7,339 nt of DNA. Source: Pseudomonas sp. (GTDB lineage Bacteria > Pseudomonadota > Gammaproteobacteria > Pseudomonadales > Pseudomonadaceae). Shown in pieces: positions 1 through 6,663 of this stretch. The notes beneath the pieces were generated by a model that worked only from the letters and a program-made list of their open reading frames with translations, did no database searches and had not been told where the DNA came from. The stretch is taken from the NCBI GenBank assembly GCA_026398835.1, contig JAPLSD010000849.1, positions 1 through 7,339 of the forward strand, given 5' to 3'. Made by a program: the position numbers and the translations under genes. Each line of letters starts with the position of its first letter. Position 1 is the first letter of the stretch.

Positions 1-1704
1 GGGGCTTTGGTAAGGCAGGTTGCGCACGATCCGTGGAGTGATCGACAGCACCAGCTCGGATTTGCCCACCGAATCCTTGTTGCTGCCGAACAGCCGTCCG
101 AGCCCCGGAATATCCCCCAGCCCCGGAATCTTGTTACCGGTAGCGCCATGGTCATTGCGTACCAGGCCGGCCAGCACCTGGGTTTCGCCATCATGCAGAC
201 GCAGGGTGGTCTGGGCGTTGCGAGTATCGACCTGGACCGGGATCGTGCCCGCGCGGGTCGGTTCCAGCGGCGTGGCGTTGCTGACCTCGAGGGCGATCTT
301 AATCGCCACTTCGTTGTTCAGGTGGACGATAGGTGTCACTTCCAGTTTAAGACCGACATCCAGGTAGGTGACGCTCTCGGTGATCACCGGTCCCTGGGTC
401 GAAGGCATCGACGTGGCGCTGATGATCGGCACCCGCTGACCGATGTGGATACGGGCCTGCTCGCGATTGCTGACGCGAATGACGGGGCTTGCCAGGGTGT
501 TGATGTCGTTGTCCAGGGCATTGATCTTCAATTGCGGTGACGGCGACATGGAGATCCGGCCGGAATTTATGCCGCGCAGTTGATTGAGAACGCTCACCCC
601 GGTGCCGTCGTCGTTGATCACGCCAAAGGTGTTCGGCCATTGCAGACCGAGGTCGAGAATGCGTTGCCGGGACACTTCCATGACCTCGACTTCCAGCACC
701 ACTTCGGGGTTGGACTGATCCTGGGACTGCAAGAGTTTTTCGGCCATGCGCACGGCATCGGGGGTGTCGCGCATGCTCAGGGTATTGAGGCGTTCATCGA
801 CGAATACATCGCGAGTCTTGAGCATGGTTTTGACCATGTTCAGCGCCGTGTTGGCGTCGATACTGGTCAGGTAAAAGGTGCGCATGACCAGCTCTTGATA
901 GTCTTTGATCTTCTGCGGTGAGTCGGGGTAGATCAGCAGCGTGTTGTCGTTGACCACCTTTTGATGCAGTTGATTCTGTTGCAGCAACAGCTCCACCGCG
1001 TCCTCGATGCGGACATCGCGCACGAAGATGGTGGCTTTCATGTCCGGACGCAGGTCTTTGTCGAAGATAAAGTTCAAGCCAGCGACCTGGGACAGCACCT
1101 CGAAAATGGTCTTCAGGCTGGCGTCACGAAACTCCAGAGTGACCGGGCGATCCATACGCATGCGCAGTTGCGGATAAGGGACAACGTTGCGGCTTTGTAC
1201 CTGTTCGATGTTGTGACGCAGTTCCAGCGCGCTTTCGTTTTTCGGATCGAGGGCAAGAATGTCGTGAGCCTGACGCTCGGCACCGATCACGTCGCCCCGG
1301 CGCAAGGCAGCTTGCCCCTGACGCAGATAGTCATCGATATTGCGCAACTGTTCGAGCTGGTGCAGCGCATCGCGGGCGCGAACGTTATTGGGTTCGATGG
1401 TCAGCACTCGCCCGTAGGTCAGTCGCGCCGAGGCGAAGTCACGCATGGCACGATCCTTATCGGCCTCAATCAGCAGCGCCCTGACCGAACGCGCATGGCC
1501 GGCACTCAACGCAATGTTCAGTTCGGTATCGCTAGGGTACTTCTGTAACCCTTCCTCAAAACGGGCCAGTCCGGCCTCGTATTGACCCTCTTCAATCAGG
1601 GCCATGCCCTGTTTTCTGGCGGAGGTGGCACCGCATCCAGCCAGGCTCACGCAAACCGCGAGAACCAGGCAAGGCATGGGCGAGACCCAACGGAGAGACT
1701 TCAT
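1..1704 (-). CDS. TPR-containing lipoprotein secretin (GspD/MshL-like), C-terminus beyond window
   Basis: Outer-membrane channel of a type II secretion or type IV pilus-like machine. The frame is open from ATG 1704 to base 1 (568 codons) with no stop, so the gene continues to the left. Residues 1-24 are a lipoprotein signal with lipobox LAGC (Cys24). Residues about 30-165 look like TPR helices (for example RQGQAALRRGDVIGAERQA). Residues about 187-259 fit an STN/N0 domain and about 270-335 an N1-type ring domain. From about 335 to 562 is the secretin core, with VPIIS, the IPGLGDIPGLGRLFG signature and the terminal strand ELVLSITPRIV. The start overlaps the upstream stop as ATGA and has GGGAG 7 nt before it, so translation is probably coupled. 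PilQ-type AMIN domains are not seen. Some GspD relatives with this ending carry a further C-terminal domain; whether this one does cannot be seen. The secretin assignment is firm; the exact system type is not. Confidence 0.93.
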   Translation of the reverse strand, partial: MKSLRWVSPMPCLVLAVCVSLAGCGATSARKQGMALIEEGQYEAGLARFEEGLQKYPSDTELNIALSAGHARSVRALLIEADKDRAMRDFASARLTYGRVLTIEPNNVRARDALHQLEQLRNIDDYLRQGQAALRRGDVIGAERQAHDILALDPKNESALELRHNIEQVQSRNVVPYPQLRMRMDRPVTLEFRDASLKTIFEVLSQVAGLNFIFDKDLRPDMKATIFVRDVRIEDAVELLLQQNQLHQKVVNDNTLLIYPDSPQKIKDYQELVMRTFYLTSIDANTALNMVKTMLKTRDVFVDERLNTLSMRDTPDAVRMAEKLLQSQDQSNPEVVLEVEVMEVSRQRILDLGLQWPNTFGVINDDGTGVSVLNQLRGINSGRISMSPSPQLKINALDNDINTLASPVIRVSNREQARIHIGQRVPIISATSMPSTQGPVITESVTYLDVGLKLEVTPIVHLNNEVAIKIALEVSNATPLEPTRAGTIPVQVDTRNAQTTLRLHDGETQVLAGLVRNDHGATGNKIPGLGDIPGLGRLFGSNKDSVGKSELVLSITPRIVRNLPYQSP

Positions 1705-2231
1705 TGTGCACTCCCTACAGACAGAGTCTGGGACAGTTGCAAGGGCAGGTAGACCAGGCTCAGCTCCGTGGCGGAGATACGCTCGATCCGATAGGTATCG
1801 TCGATAACGTCGCCGAGCCGCACGACGTAGAGTTTTTCGCCGTTCTGCAGGAACACCTGCAGGTCGCGGCGATCGTCCATCCGACCGATGAACTGAAAAG
1901 GCAGTGGCGGCGCGCTCGGTTCGACTTTCGTTTGCAGTGCCAAAGCGGCTGCAGCGGCTGCTTCGTCGGTCACCGTTGCCTGGATTGGCGCAGGCGTCCA
2001 GCTCTTGGCTGCAAACAGGTCGCGGCTCATGTTCAGGGATTTTGCCGTAGCGGCTGCGGCCTTGTCCGCCACTGCGCCGGAGTGAGTCTTGCCGGCGTTG
2101 GTGGTTGTGGCTGCGGTTTTTATCGCGTCGGCCGGAGATTGCGCGTCGTCGAAAAACATCCCCGGCCCCCAGGCGAGCGCACCGGCAATCGCCAGGAAGG
2201 CAGCCCAGCCAAATGCGCGTTGTCTGTTCAT
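1701..2231 (-). CDS. PilP/GspC-like inner-membrane protein with HR domain
   Basis: Predicted bitopic inner-membrane protein linking the inner-membrane platform to the secretin. The protein is 176 aa. Residues about 8-22 are a hydrophobic anchor after a short basic N-terminus (NRQR). Residues about 30-107 are a low-complexity Ala/Thr-rich periplasmic linker. Residues about 108-173 form a small beta domain of GspC homology-region/PilP type: PPLPFQFIGRMDD, then VFLQNGEKLYVVRLGDVI, then YRIERISATELSLVYLPL. This pattern of 'P..F.F.G', 'V.L..G.......G' and 'Y.I..I' is typical of the HR domain that contacts secretin N domains. ATG 2231 overlaps the PilO-like stop (ATGA) and has GAGG close upstream; its own stop overlaps the secretin start. 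No lipobox is seen, unlike classical PilP lipoproteins, so topology is closer to GspC. Confidence 0.85.
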   Translation of the reverse strand: MNRQRAFGWAAFLAIAGALAWGPGMFFDDAQSPADAIKTAATTTNAGKTHSGAVADKAAAATAKSLNMSRDLFAAKSWTPAPIQATVTDEAAAAAALALQTKVEPSAPPLPFQFIGRMDDRRDLQVFLQNGEKLYVVRLGDVIDDTYRIERISATELSLVYLPLQLSQTLSVGSAQ

Positions 2232-2779
2232 TTGGACCTCGACAGGTATAGGGTCATGCGGATGCGCCCAGTCAGTTCGCTGTCGGCGATCCGTTTGCGT
2301 TGAAAGTCGACATCCTCGAGCACCAGCGCCGGCAACTGACCTAACAATTCGTGAAGGAAGCGACGCAATTGTGGGTAGCTGCCACGTACCGGCAGGAGAA
2401 TCTGATAACGCGCCAGGTGCGTCTTGGGATCTACCCCCAGGGCGTACTCGCCGCGCGACAGGGTGATCTGCTGTTCGGCGGCCAGCGCGTAGATCCGGTC
2501 GATGGCCACAGTGGCTTCGGGCTGCGCTGGCAACTGCCGGTGAAACTCGTCCAGTTGACGCTGGGGCACTACGGGCGCGATGGCGCTGCCCTGTTCGATA
2601 CGCACCAGATAGTCATCGGCTTCAAGACTGCGTTGACGAACGTTTTCCAAGGCCTGCCAGCCAGGCAACAAGCCCACCGCCGCCCACGCCATGACCAACA
2701 CCATCAGCGCCGCTCCTGCAAGCCCGGGCCAGCCGAGGTTCTGCAGGTGCTCGTGGACGATCAATCTAGGGATTGGCAT
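2228..2779 (-). CDS. PilO/GspM-like inner-membrane alignment protein
   Basis: Predicted component of the inner-membrane alignment subcomplex, partner of the PilN-like protein. The protein is 183 aa: a short cytoplasmic N-terminus, one transmembrane helix at about 17-38, a short heptad-like periplasmic helix at about 41-62, and a C-terminal alpha/beta domain at about 90-181 with YQILLPVRGSYPQLRRFLHE, the PilO/GspM pattern of a strand followed by 'G.Y..L..F...L'. The end, TGRIRMTLYLSRSK, fits the last strand of that fold. ATG 2779 has GGGAG 7 nt upstream and lies inside the end of the PilN-like gene; the stop overlaps the next ATG. Family membership rests on topology, motif pattern and position between PilN-like and PilP-like genes. 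Confidence 0.85.
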   Translation of the reverse strand: MPIPRLIVHEHLQNLGWPGLAGAALMVLVMAWAAVGLLPGWQALENVRQRSLEADDYLVRIEQGSAIAPVVPQRQLDEFHRQLPAQPEATVAIDRIYALAAEQQITLSRGEYALGVDPKTHLARYQILLPVRGSYPQLRRFLHELLGQLPALVLEDVDFQRKRIADSELTGRIRMTLYLSRSK

Positions 2780-3249
2780 CGTTGATCTCCCAAGTGGCCG
2801 ACAGGTTGAATTGCACTGCGTGATCGGGCGATTGCGTGAGGATTTCGTGATTGAGCAACGACACGTCGCTCAGCTCTCCGCTGCTCTCCAGACGCCGGTG
2901 CGTCGGGGGTCAGCGAGAGCAAGGCGACATCGTCCTGCGGCAGCGACTCGAGCATCGCGAACAAGCGCTCCCAAGGCCTGCGCATTTGCTGTGAGACCTG
3001 GCGCATCTGGGCCAGATTCTGTTCCTGTTCACGGCTTTCGGCAGGCGTCAGACCAGCCTTGCCAGGAACATCACCGCCCAATTGGTGTTGGGCCTGCTGC
3101 AGCTGTTGCTGCTGGAGTTGTTCCTGTTCGTTGAGGTGCCGATACAGTGCGGCGCAGGCCAGCGCCAGCAGGACACTGGCGAGCAGCAAACTGACGCCGA
3201 GAACCGGAATGTGCCGACGTGGCTGGAAGTCGAGCAGTAGCGGGCGCAT
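2761..3249 (-). pseudogene. PilN/GspL-C-like membrane protein, reading frame broken near 2900
   Basis: Would be the bitopic PilN-like partner of the PilO-like protein. ATG 3249 lies one base after the PilM-like stop. Residues 1-13 are cytoplasmic, about 14-38 a transmembrane helix, and about 41-57 a Gln-rich coiled coil. The sequence follows the family through LFAMLESLPQDDVALLSLTPD (about residue 116). From there the open frame gives an Arg-rich, unrelated tail and stops at 2761 (162 aa total). In another frame, bases 2900-2766 encode 44 residues that look right for the family end: HRRLESSGELSDVSLLNHE, then VQFNLSATWEIND and a stop. Joining the two halves still leaves out roughly 20 residues expected between the strand 'LLSLTP' and the helix 'HRRLESSG', so an out-of-frame internal deletion fits better than a one-base error. 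A one-base change in the C run at 2905-2909 would restore the frame but not the missing strand. The product is probably non-functional. Confidence 0.75.
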
Positions 3250-3250
3250 G

Positions 3251-4054
3251 TCAAGCCACCGCCCGGGACATGGTAAACAACACATCACGCACCGGCACCG
3301 GGCTCCGGGCTTCGACGGACAATTGCACGCCGACCAGATCCGGCAAATCGTTCAGACGCCCCGGTGCGTGCAGGTAAACGCTCAAGGTCGGTGCGTCAGG
3401 ATTGTCCTGTAGTTCGCACTGACGAGCGATAAGCGCCGTCAGAGCCTCGTCGCTGTCGGTACAGCCCGTCGAGTGCACCGCTTGCCACTGACCGGCACGC
3501 TTGAGCAGCAACACGCTGCGCAGGGGTTCAGCGACCACGAAAAGCAAGTCGCCGTGCCCCAATTGGCGCTGGAACCGGTTGAATGCGGTCATCAAATAGG
3601 GTTGGACCGAACGCAGACGAAGACCATGTTGAGTGGCCAGCGTCCGCAACCTCAGCAGAAGCTCCTGCGGCAGGGCCGCGGCGATCCGGCTCGAGCCCGC
3701 AGCTTCGGGAGACAGCGCGACGCACCAGCGCTGAGCCGACACGCCGTAGATATCCTCGAAGCAGGCCTGGGCATAAGCGAGTAATTCCTTTGGACTGCCG
3801 ATCTGTTCGCTCCAGGGGATCAGGCAATAGCGCTGGTAATGCGCCGACAGCACCACACTCAACTCAGCGCCCTGTGACGCATGTTCGCTGAGCAGGTGCT
3901 CCAGGGTGTCCACGGCCAATGACCAGTCCACGTAGCGCTCGCCGATCAGGCCAACGCTGCCCAGCCACTGGTTTTCCTGGCCGTGCCGGCGACAGAGGCC
4001 AATACCGTTGGCACCCAGCACGGCGATATAAAGATCACGCGACAAAAGTGACAC
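3251..4054 (-). CDS. PilM-like / GspL cytoplasmic-domain-like protein
   Basis: Predicted cytoplasmic actin-like-fold component of the inner-membrane platform, standing where pilM stands in pilMNOPQ operons. I chose GTG 4054 (267 aa): a strong GGAGGAA lies about 8 nt upstream, and the protein then begins SLLSRDLYIAVLGANGIGL, a plausible first strand pair of the PilM/MshI fold. Longer in-frame starts up to 4357 would only add an Arg/Cys-rich shadow of the ATPase gene. Further strands include LSVVLSAHYQRYCLIPW and GDLLFVVAEPLRSVLLL. It overlaps the ATPase gene by 20 nt. It is shorter than classical PilM (about 350 aa), and I see no clear nucleotide-binding signature, so ATP binding is doubtful. 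Identity rests on strand pattern and gene order; sequence similarity is expected to be weak, closest to MshI-type proteins. Confidence 0.78.
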   Translation of the reverse strand: MSLLSRDLYIAVLGANGIGLCRRHGQENQWLGSVGLIGERYVDWSLAVDTLEHLLSEHASQGAELSVVLSAHYQRYCLIPWSEQIGSPKELLAYAQACFEDIYGVSAQRWCVALSPEAAGSSRIAAALPQELLLRLRTLATQHGLRLRSVQPYLMTAFNRFQRQLGHGDLLFVVAEPLRSVLLLKRAGQWQAVHSTGCTDSDEALTALIARQCELQDNPDAPTLSVYLHAPGRLNDLPDLVGVQLSVEARSPVPVRDVLFTMSRAVA

Positions 4055-5747
4055 GATTGATTTCCTCCAGTGTTGTACGCCCTTCGCGCACCAGTTCCAG
4101 CGCCGAGCTGCGCAGCAGACGCAAGCCTCGGCTGCAGGCCACGGCCTTGATTTTCGGCAGGGGTTGGCGCTCGACGATGAGCTGACGGATTTCGTCGTCC
4201 AGGTGCAGCAGTTCAGCGATGGCGGTACGTCCGCGATAGCCTGTGCCACGGCAATGACTGCAGCCGACGCCGTGGACGAAGCGGTAGTCCGCCACGGCCT
4301 GCGGGTCGAGCCCACTCGCCAGCAGTTCCTCGTTGTCCGGAGTACGCGGGACCGCACACGCCGGGCACACCAGACGAATCAACCGTTGGGCCAGCACGGC
4401 ATTGAGTGCGGAAACGAAGCTGTAGGGGTCGACCTGCATCTGGCTGAAACGGCCGATGACGTCGAACACGTTGTTGGCGTGAATGGTGGTAAATACCAGG
4501 TGCCCGGTGAGTGCCGACTGCACGGCAATCTGTGCGGTATCGGGGTCGCGAATCTCACCCACCATGATTTTGTCCGGGTCGTGGCGCAGGATCGAACGCA
4601 GGCCACGGGCGAACGTCAGGCCTTTCTTTTCGTTGACCGGGATCTGCAACACACCTGGCAACTGATATTCCACCGGATCTTCGATGGTGATGATCTTGTC
4701 CACGCCGTGGTTGATCTCGGTGATCATCGCGTAGAGCGTGGTGGTCTTGCCGCTACCCGTGGGGCCAGTGACGAGGATCATTCCATAGGGTTCGGCGGCC
4801 AGTCGACGCAGGCTGCGCAGGGTCTCATCGGCGAAACCCAGGGCCTGCAACTGTACACCGCTGACCCGGTCGGCCAGGTCCTGTTTATCGAGGACCCGCA
4901 GCACCGCATCCTCACCGAAGATGCTCGGCATGATCGACACCCGAAAGTCGATCTGCCGGCCGCTGATACCGATCTTGAAGCGCCCGTCCTGAGGCACGCG
5001 CTTCTCGCCGATGTCCAGTTCGGCCATGACCTTGATCCGCGAGATGACCTGGTCAGCGAACTCGCTGCCTTGAACCTTGCTGATGTTGTTGAGGACGCCG
5101 TCGACCCGGTATTTGATCACCAGCCCGCTACCAGTCATGCCCAGATGGATGTCGCTGGCATGTATTTTCAGCGCATCGTAGAGCGTGGAGTTGACCAGTT
5201 TGACCACGGCGCTGGCGTCTTCACTGATGCTGGTCAGCGACAGGCTGTGCAGGGTGTCTTTTTTGTGATCGTTGGCCCCGTCGCCCTGGGCATCCAGCGC
5301 ATCGACGGCGTGAAAACTCTCTTCATGTCGGGCCAGGCAGGTCTTGAGGTCAGCTGCATGGACCAAATAGAGGGGCGCGCCCTGCAGGCAATCATCGATC
5401 CAGGCAAGGCGCGACGGATCGAAGGGATCGGCGAACACGCCGAGCAATTGATCGCCATGCTGCAACAGGATGAATTCGTGCTTGAGCGCCTGGGCCAGAC
5501 TGACCCGATCGAACATCGGTGTGGCCTTGAACAGGCTTTCGCTGTCGAGTACCGGGTAACGCAGTGTGATACCCAGGCAGCGCACGAAGGCTGCGGGGTC
5601 CAGTTCGCTGAGGGTTTCCAGTGTTTGCAGGGCTCGCTCGCCAGAGCTGGCGGCGAGGGCTCTGGATTGAGCCAGTTGCTCGCTGGTGAATCGCGACGGT
5701 GCACGAACGGTCGATACCGGTTCGGCAGCCAAAGACAGACGCTCCAT
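4035..5747 (-). CDS. GspE/PilB-family secretion/pilus assembly ATPase
   Basis: Cytoplasmic hexameric ATPase that powers pseudopilin or pilin assembly. I chose ATG 5747 (570 aa) because GGAG stands 8 nt upstream; an in-frame ATG at 5783 would add 12 residues but has no good ribosome site. An N-terminal MshEN/T2SSE_N-type domain lies at about 50-145. The catalytic half holds KIHASDIHL (about 194-202), Walker A GPTGSGKTT (328-336), the Asp box IITIEDPVEY (352-361), Walker B KIMVGEIRDPDTA (393-405) and the His box TGHLVFTTIHANN (414-426). A zinc tetracysteine is complete: CPAC (461-464) and CSHC (496-499). All these are diagnostic of the GspE/PilB/MshE assembly ATPases rather than PilT retraction motors. 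It lies 83 nt after the response regulator and overlaps the PilM-like gene by 20 nt. Sequence alone does not separate GspE from PilB or MshE. Confidence 0.95.
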   Translation of the reverse strand: MERLSLAAEPVSTVRAPSRFTSEQLAQSRALAASSGERALQTLETLSELDPAAFVRCLGITLRYPVLDSESLFKATPMFDRVSLAQALKHEFILLQHGDQLLGVFADPFDPSRLAWIDDCLQGAPLYLVHAADLKTCLARHEESFHAVDALDAQGDGANDHKKDTLHSLSLTSISEDASAVVKLVNSTLYDALKIHASDIHLGMTGSGLVIKYRVDGVLNNISKVQGSEFADQVISRIKVMAELDIGEKRVPQDGRFKIGISGRQIDFRVSIMPSIFGEDAVLRVLDKQDLADRVSGVQLQALGFADETLRSLRRLAAEPYGMILVTGPTGSGKTTTLYAMITEINHGVDKIITIEDPVEYQLPGVLQIPVNEKKGLTFARGLRSILRHDPDKIMVGEIRDPDTAQIAVQSALTGHLVFTTIHANNVFDVIGRFSQMQVDPYSFVSALNAVLAQRLIRLVCPACAVPRTPDNEELLASGLDPQAVADYRFVHGVGCSHCRGTGYRGRTAIAELLHLDDEIRQLIVERQPLPKIKAVACSRGLRLLRSSALELVREGRTTLEEINRVTFVA

Positions 5748-5830
5748 GACCTGTACTCCAACGTCCCGGGGGCTATTGCCCATTCGGCGCGGCAGGTCAT
5801 CGGCGGGGGCCTTGAACGCTTATCGCGCCA

Positions 5831-6364
5831 CTATTCCCCGGTAAGCAGTGGCTCGTCGTTGACTGGTGGCGAGAGCGACGACATTCGTCTGCGATCCGCC
5901 AGTAACCAGCTACCGTCGTACAACTGCAGGGGGAAATTCTCATTCCTGCTCTGACGTCGTTCGACAAACCCTTCCGACATGTTTGCCCCTGCTCGAGGCT
6001 CGCGGCGTATACCCACCAGGTCACAGACTGCACGGGCCAGTTCCGCCAACGGGAACGGTTTGAACAGGATATGGCTGACACCCAGCTGCACGGCGCGCTC
6101 ACAGACCTCATTGGTCGGATGCGCAGTAATCAGCACGAAGTGGCAGTCCCTGTGTTGGCGGACAGCGTCGAGCACCTGAAAACCGTCCATATCGGGCAAA
6201 CGGAAATCGAGCACTACAACATCGGGTGAAAAGCCCTGAACCATTGCTACAGCCTTTCCACCGTCATGGGCGACTCGGACTTCCAGGCCTTGAGCCTCGA
6301 GATACGCCCCGAGGTTCTGCGCCAGGATCTGTTCGTCTTCGACTACCAGTACTTTGTTTAACAA
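5831..6364 (-). CDS. stand-alone response regulator (REC domain with short tail)
   Basis: Single-domain two-component receiver of 177 aa. Residues 1-120 form a REC domain: acidic pair Glu9-Asp10 in VLVVEDE, phospho-acceptor Asp53 in DVVVLDFRLPDMDG, switch Thr80 in VLITAHP and conserved Lys102 in LFKPF. The tail from about 121 to 177 (including ERRQSRNENFPLQLYDGSW) has no DNA-binding helix-turn-helix or catalytic output motif that I can recognise. Action through protein contact is therefore likelier than direct transcription control. No ATG is usable at the domain start; the start is TTG 6364 with AGGAG 6 nt upstream, and translation then begins LNKVLVVEDE. It is the first gene of the operon, downstream of a sigma-54-like promoter. 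The cognate histidine kinase is not in the window. Its role in controlling the adjacent secretion/pilus genes is inferred from position only. Confidence 0.9.
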   Translation of the reverse strand: MLNKVLVVEDEQILAQNLGAYLEAQGLEVRVAHDGGKAVAMVQGFSPDVVVLDFRLPDMDGFQVLDAVRQHRDCHFVLITAHPTNEVCERAVQLGVSHILFKPFPLAELARAVCDLVGIRREPRAGANMSEGFVERRQSRNENFPLQLYDGSWLLADRRRMSSLSPPVNDEPLLTGE

Positions 6365-6408
6365 GGCAGACTCCTTGAAACTGTTCAGGTCCGATGTCGA
6401 ACCTGGGA

Positions 6409-6435
6409 GTGCGTACCTTACTTAGGCTTACGCAC
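6409..6435. repeat. 7-bp inverted repeat overlapping the promoter start region
   Basis: GTGCGTA (6409-6415) and TACGCAC (6429-6435) form a perfect inverted repeat with a 13-nt spacer that itself contains CCT...AGG. It covers about -15 to +11 of the predicted sigma-54 start, so it could be an operator or a 5' leader hairpin. No regulator is assigned. Confidence 0.5.
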
Positions 6436-6447
6436 GCTTCATGCCAG
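6432..6447 (-). promoter_or_regulatory. candidate sigma-54 (RpoN) promoter for the operon
   Basis: On the minus strand the sequence is CTGGCATGAAGCGTGC. It matches the -24/-12 consensus YTGGCACGNNNNTTGC at all but two specified bases, with the invariant GG and GC separated by exactly 10 nt. Transcription would begin near 6420, giving a leader of about 56 nt to the response regulator's TTG start. The match is by eye. The upstream IHF-like site and dyads add support. Confidence 0.55.
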
Positions 6448-6462
6448 GCTTGACGCTGGATT

Positions 6463-6475
6463 TATGCTCTTGATT
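6463..6475 (-). promoter_or_regulatory. candidate IHF-binding site
   Basis: On the minus strand AATCAAGAGCATA matches the IHF consensus WATCAANNNNTTR at all but one defined base, and an A/T tract (6483-6492) lies on its upstream side as in many IHF sites. Its centre is near -49 relative to the predicted start, between the proposed upstream dyads and the sigma-54 promoter, which is where IHF commonly bends enhancer-dependent promoters. Confidence 0.45.
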
Positions 6476-6504
6476 TCATAAGAAATTTTTTTCCGCTTTA
6501 GCCT

Positions 6505-6527
6505 GCTTCCCCCAGAGCTGGGGAAGC
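6505..6527. repeat. upstream dyad 1 (8-bp stem)
   Basis: GCTTCCCC (6505-6512) and GGGGAAGC (6520-6527) are perfect inverted arms around a 7-nt centre. Neither strand has a T run after it, so it is not a typical intrinsic terminator. It shares the CCCC..GGGGA core with the next two dyads and is centred about 96 nt upstream of the predicted start, so I take it as a candidate activator site. Confidence 0.5.
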
Positions 6528-6549
6528 ATGCGGGCCTGTCCAGAACCTT

Positions 6550-6565
6550 TCCCCAATCTTGGGGA
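6550..6565. repeat. upstream dyad 2 (perfect 7-2-7 palindrome)
   Basis: TCCCCAATCTTGGGGA is a perfect palindrome with a 2-nt centre, about 138 nt upstream of the predicted start. The compact symmetry is typical of a dimeric DNA-binding protein's site. It is the cleanest copy of the three-dyad set. Confidence 0.55.
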
Positions 6566-6580
6566 GTACACCTGAGGACC

Positions 6581-6597
6581 TCCAATCCGTTTGGGGA
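6581..6597. repeat. upstream dyad 3 (degenerate copy)
   Basis: TCCAATCCGTTTGGGGA keeps an intact TTGGGGA right arm (6591-6597) and a shortened left arm TCCAA (6581-6585). Its right arm is 32 nt from that of dyad 2, about three helical turns. A small GAGG-A-CCTC palindrome (6574-6582) overlaps its left edge. Confidence 0.4.
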
Positions 6598-6663
6598 CAA
6601 ACCTCAGCAATCGTCAATTCGTTCAACATGGCTCACCGATCGCAAACGCGCCAGTGCATTCTT

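Larger units (their letters stand above)
6365..6663. other. intergenic control region between isomerase remnant and operon
   Basis: These 299 nt contain no convincing gene on either strand. They hold the promoter, IHF-like site, inverted repeat and three dyads listed separately. From 6598 to 6663 I see nothing recognisable, and there is no clear intrinsic terminator for the genes to the right. Confidence 0.7.

Noticed and set aside
961..1548. Plus-strand open frame of 195 codons
   Set aside because: Antisense shadow of the secretin gene; composition is typical of reverse frames and there is no domain pattern. The same applies to 7-540 and 580-921.
2900..2915. Programmed ribosomal frameshift in the PilN-like gene at the C run
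   Set aside because: A frame change would restore the tail but not the roughly 20 missing residues, and no stimulatory structure or stop-codon context is evident.
3100..3135. CAG/CTG-rich tract as a tandem repeat
   Set aside because: It encodes the Gln-rich coiled coil after the PilN-like membrane helix; the units are irregular and explained by coding.
4055..4357. N-terminal extension of the PilM-like protein up to 4357
   Set aside because: The added residues are an Arg/Cys/Ser-rich shadow of the ATPase C-terminus; GTG 4054 has a strong ribosome site and begins the expected fold.
4164..5954. Very long plus-strand open frame (596 codons) opposite the ATPase gene
   Set aside because: It lies antisense to a gene with full catalytic motifs, has no recognisable domain, and is His/Gln/Asp-rich as expected of a reverse shadow in high-GC DNA.
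6505..6527. Hairpin as a rho-independent terminator
   Set aside because: The stem is strong but no T run follows on either strand; the T run at 6486-6492 lies on the wrong side for plus-strand reading.
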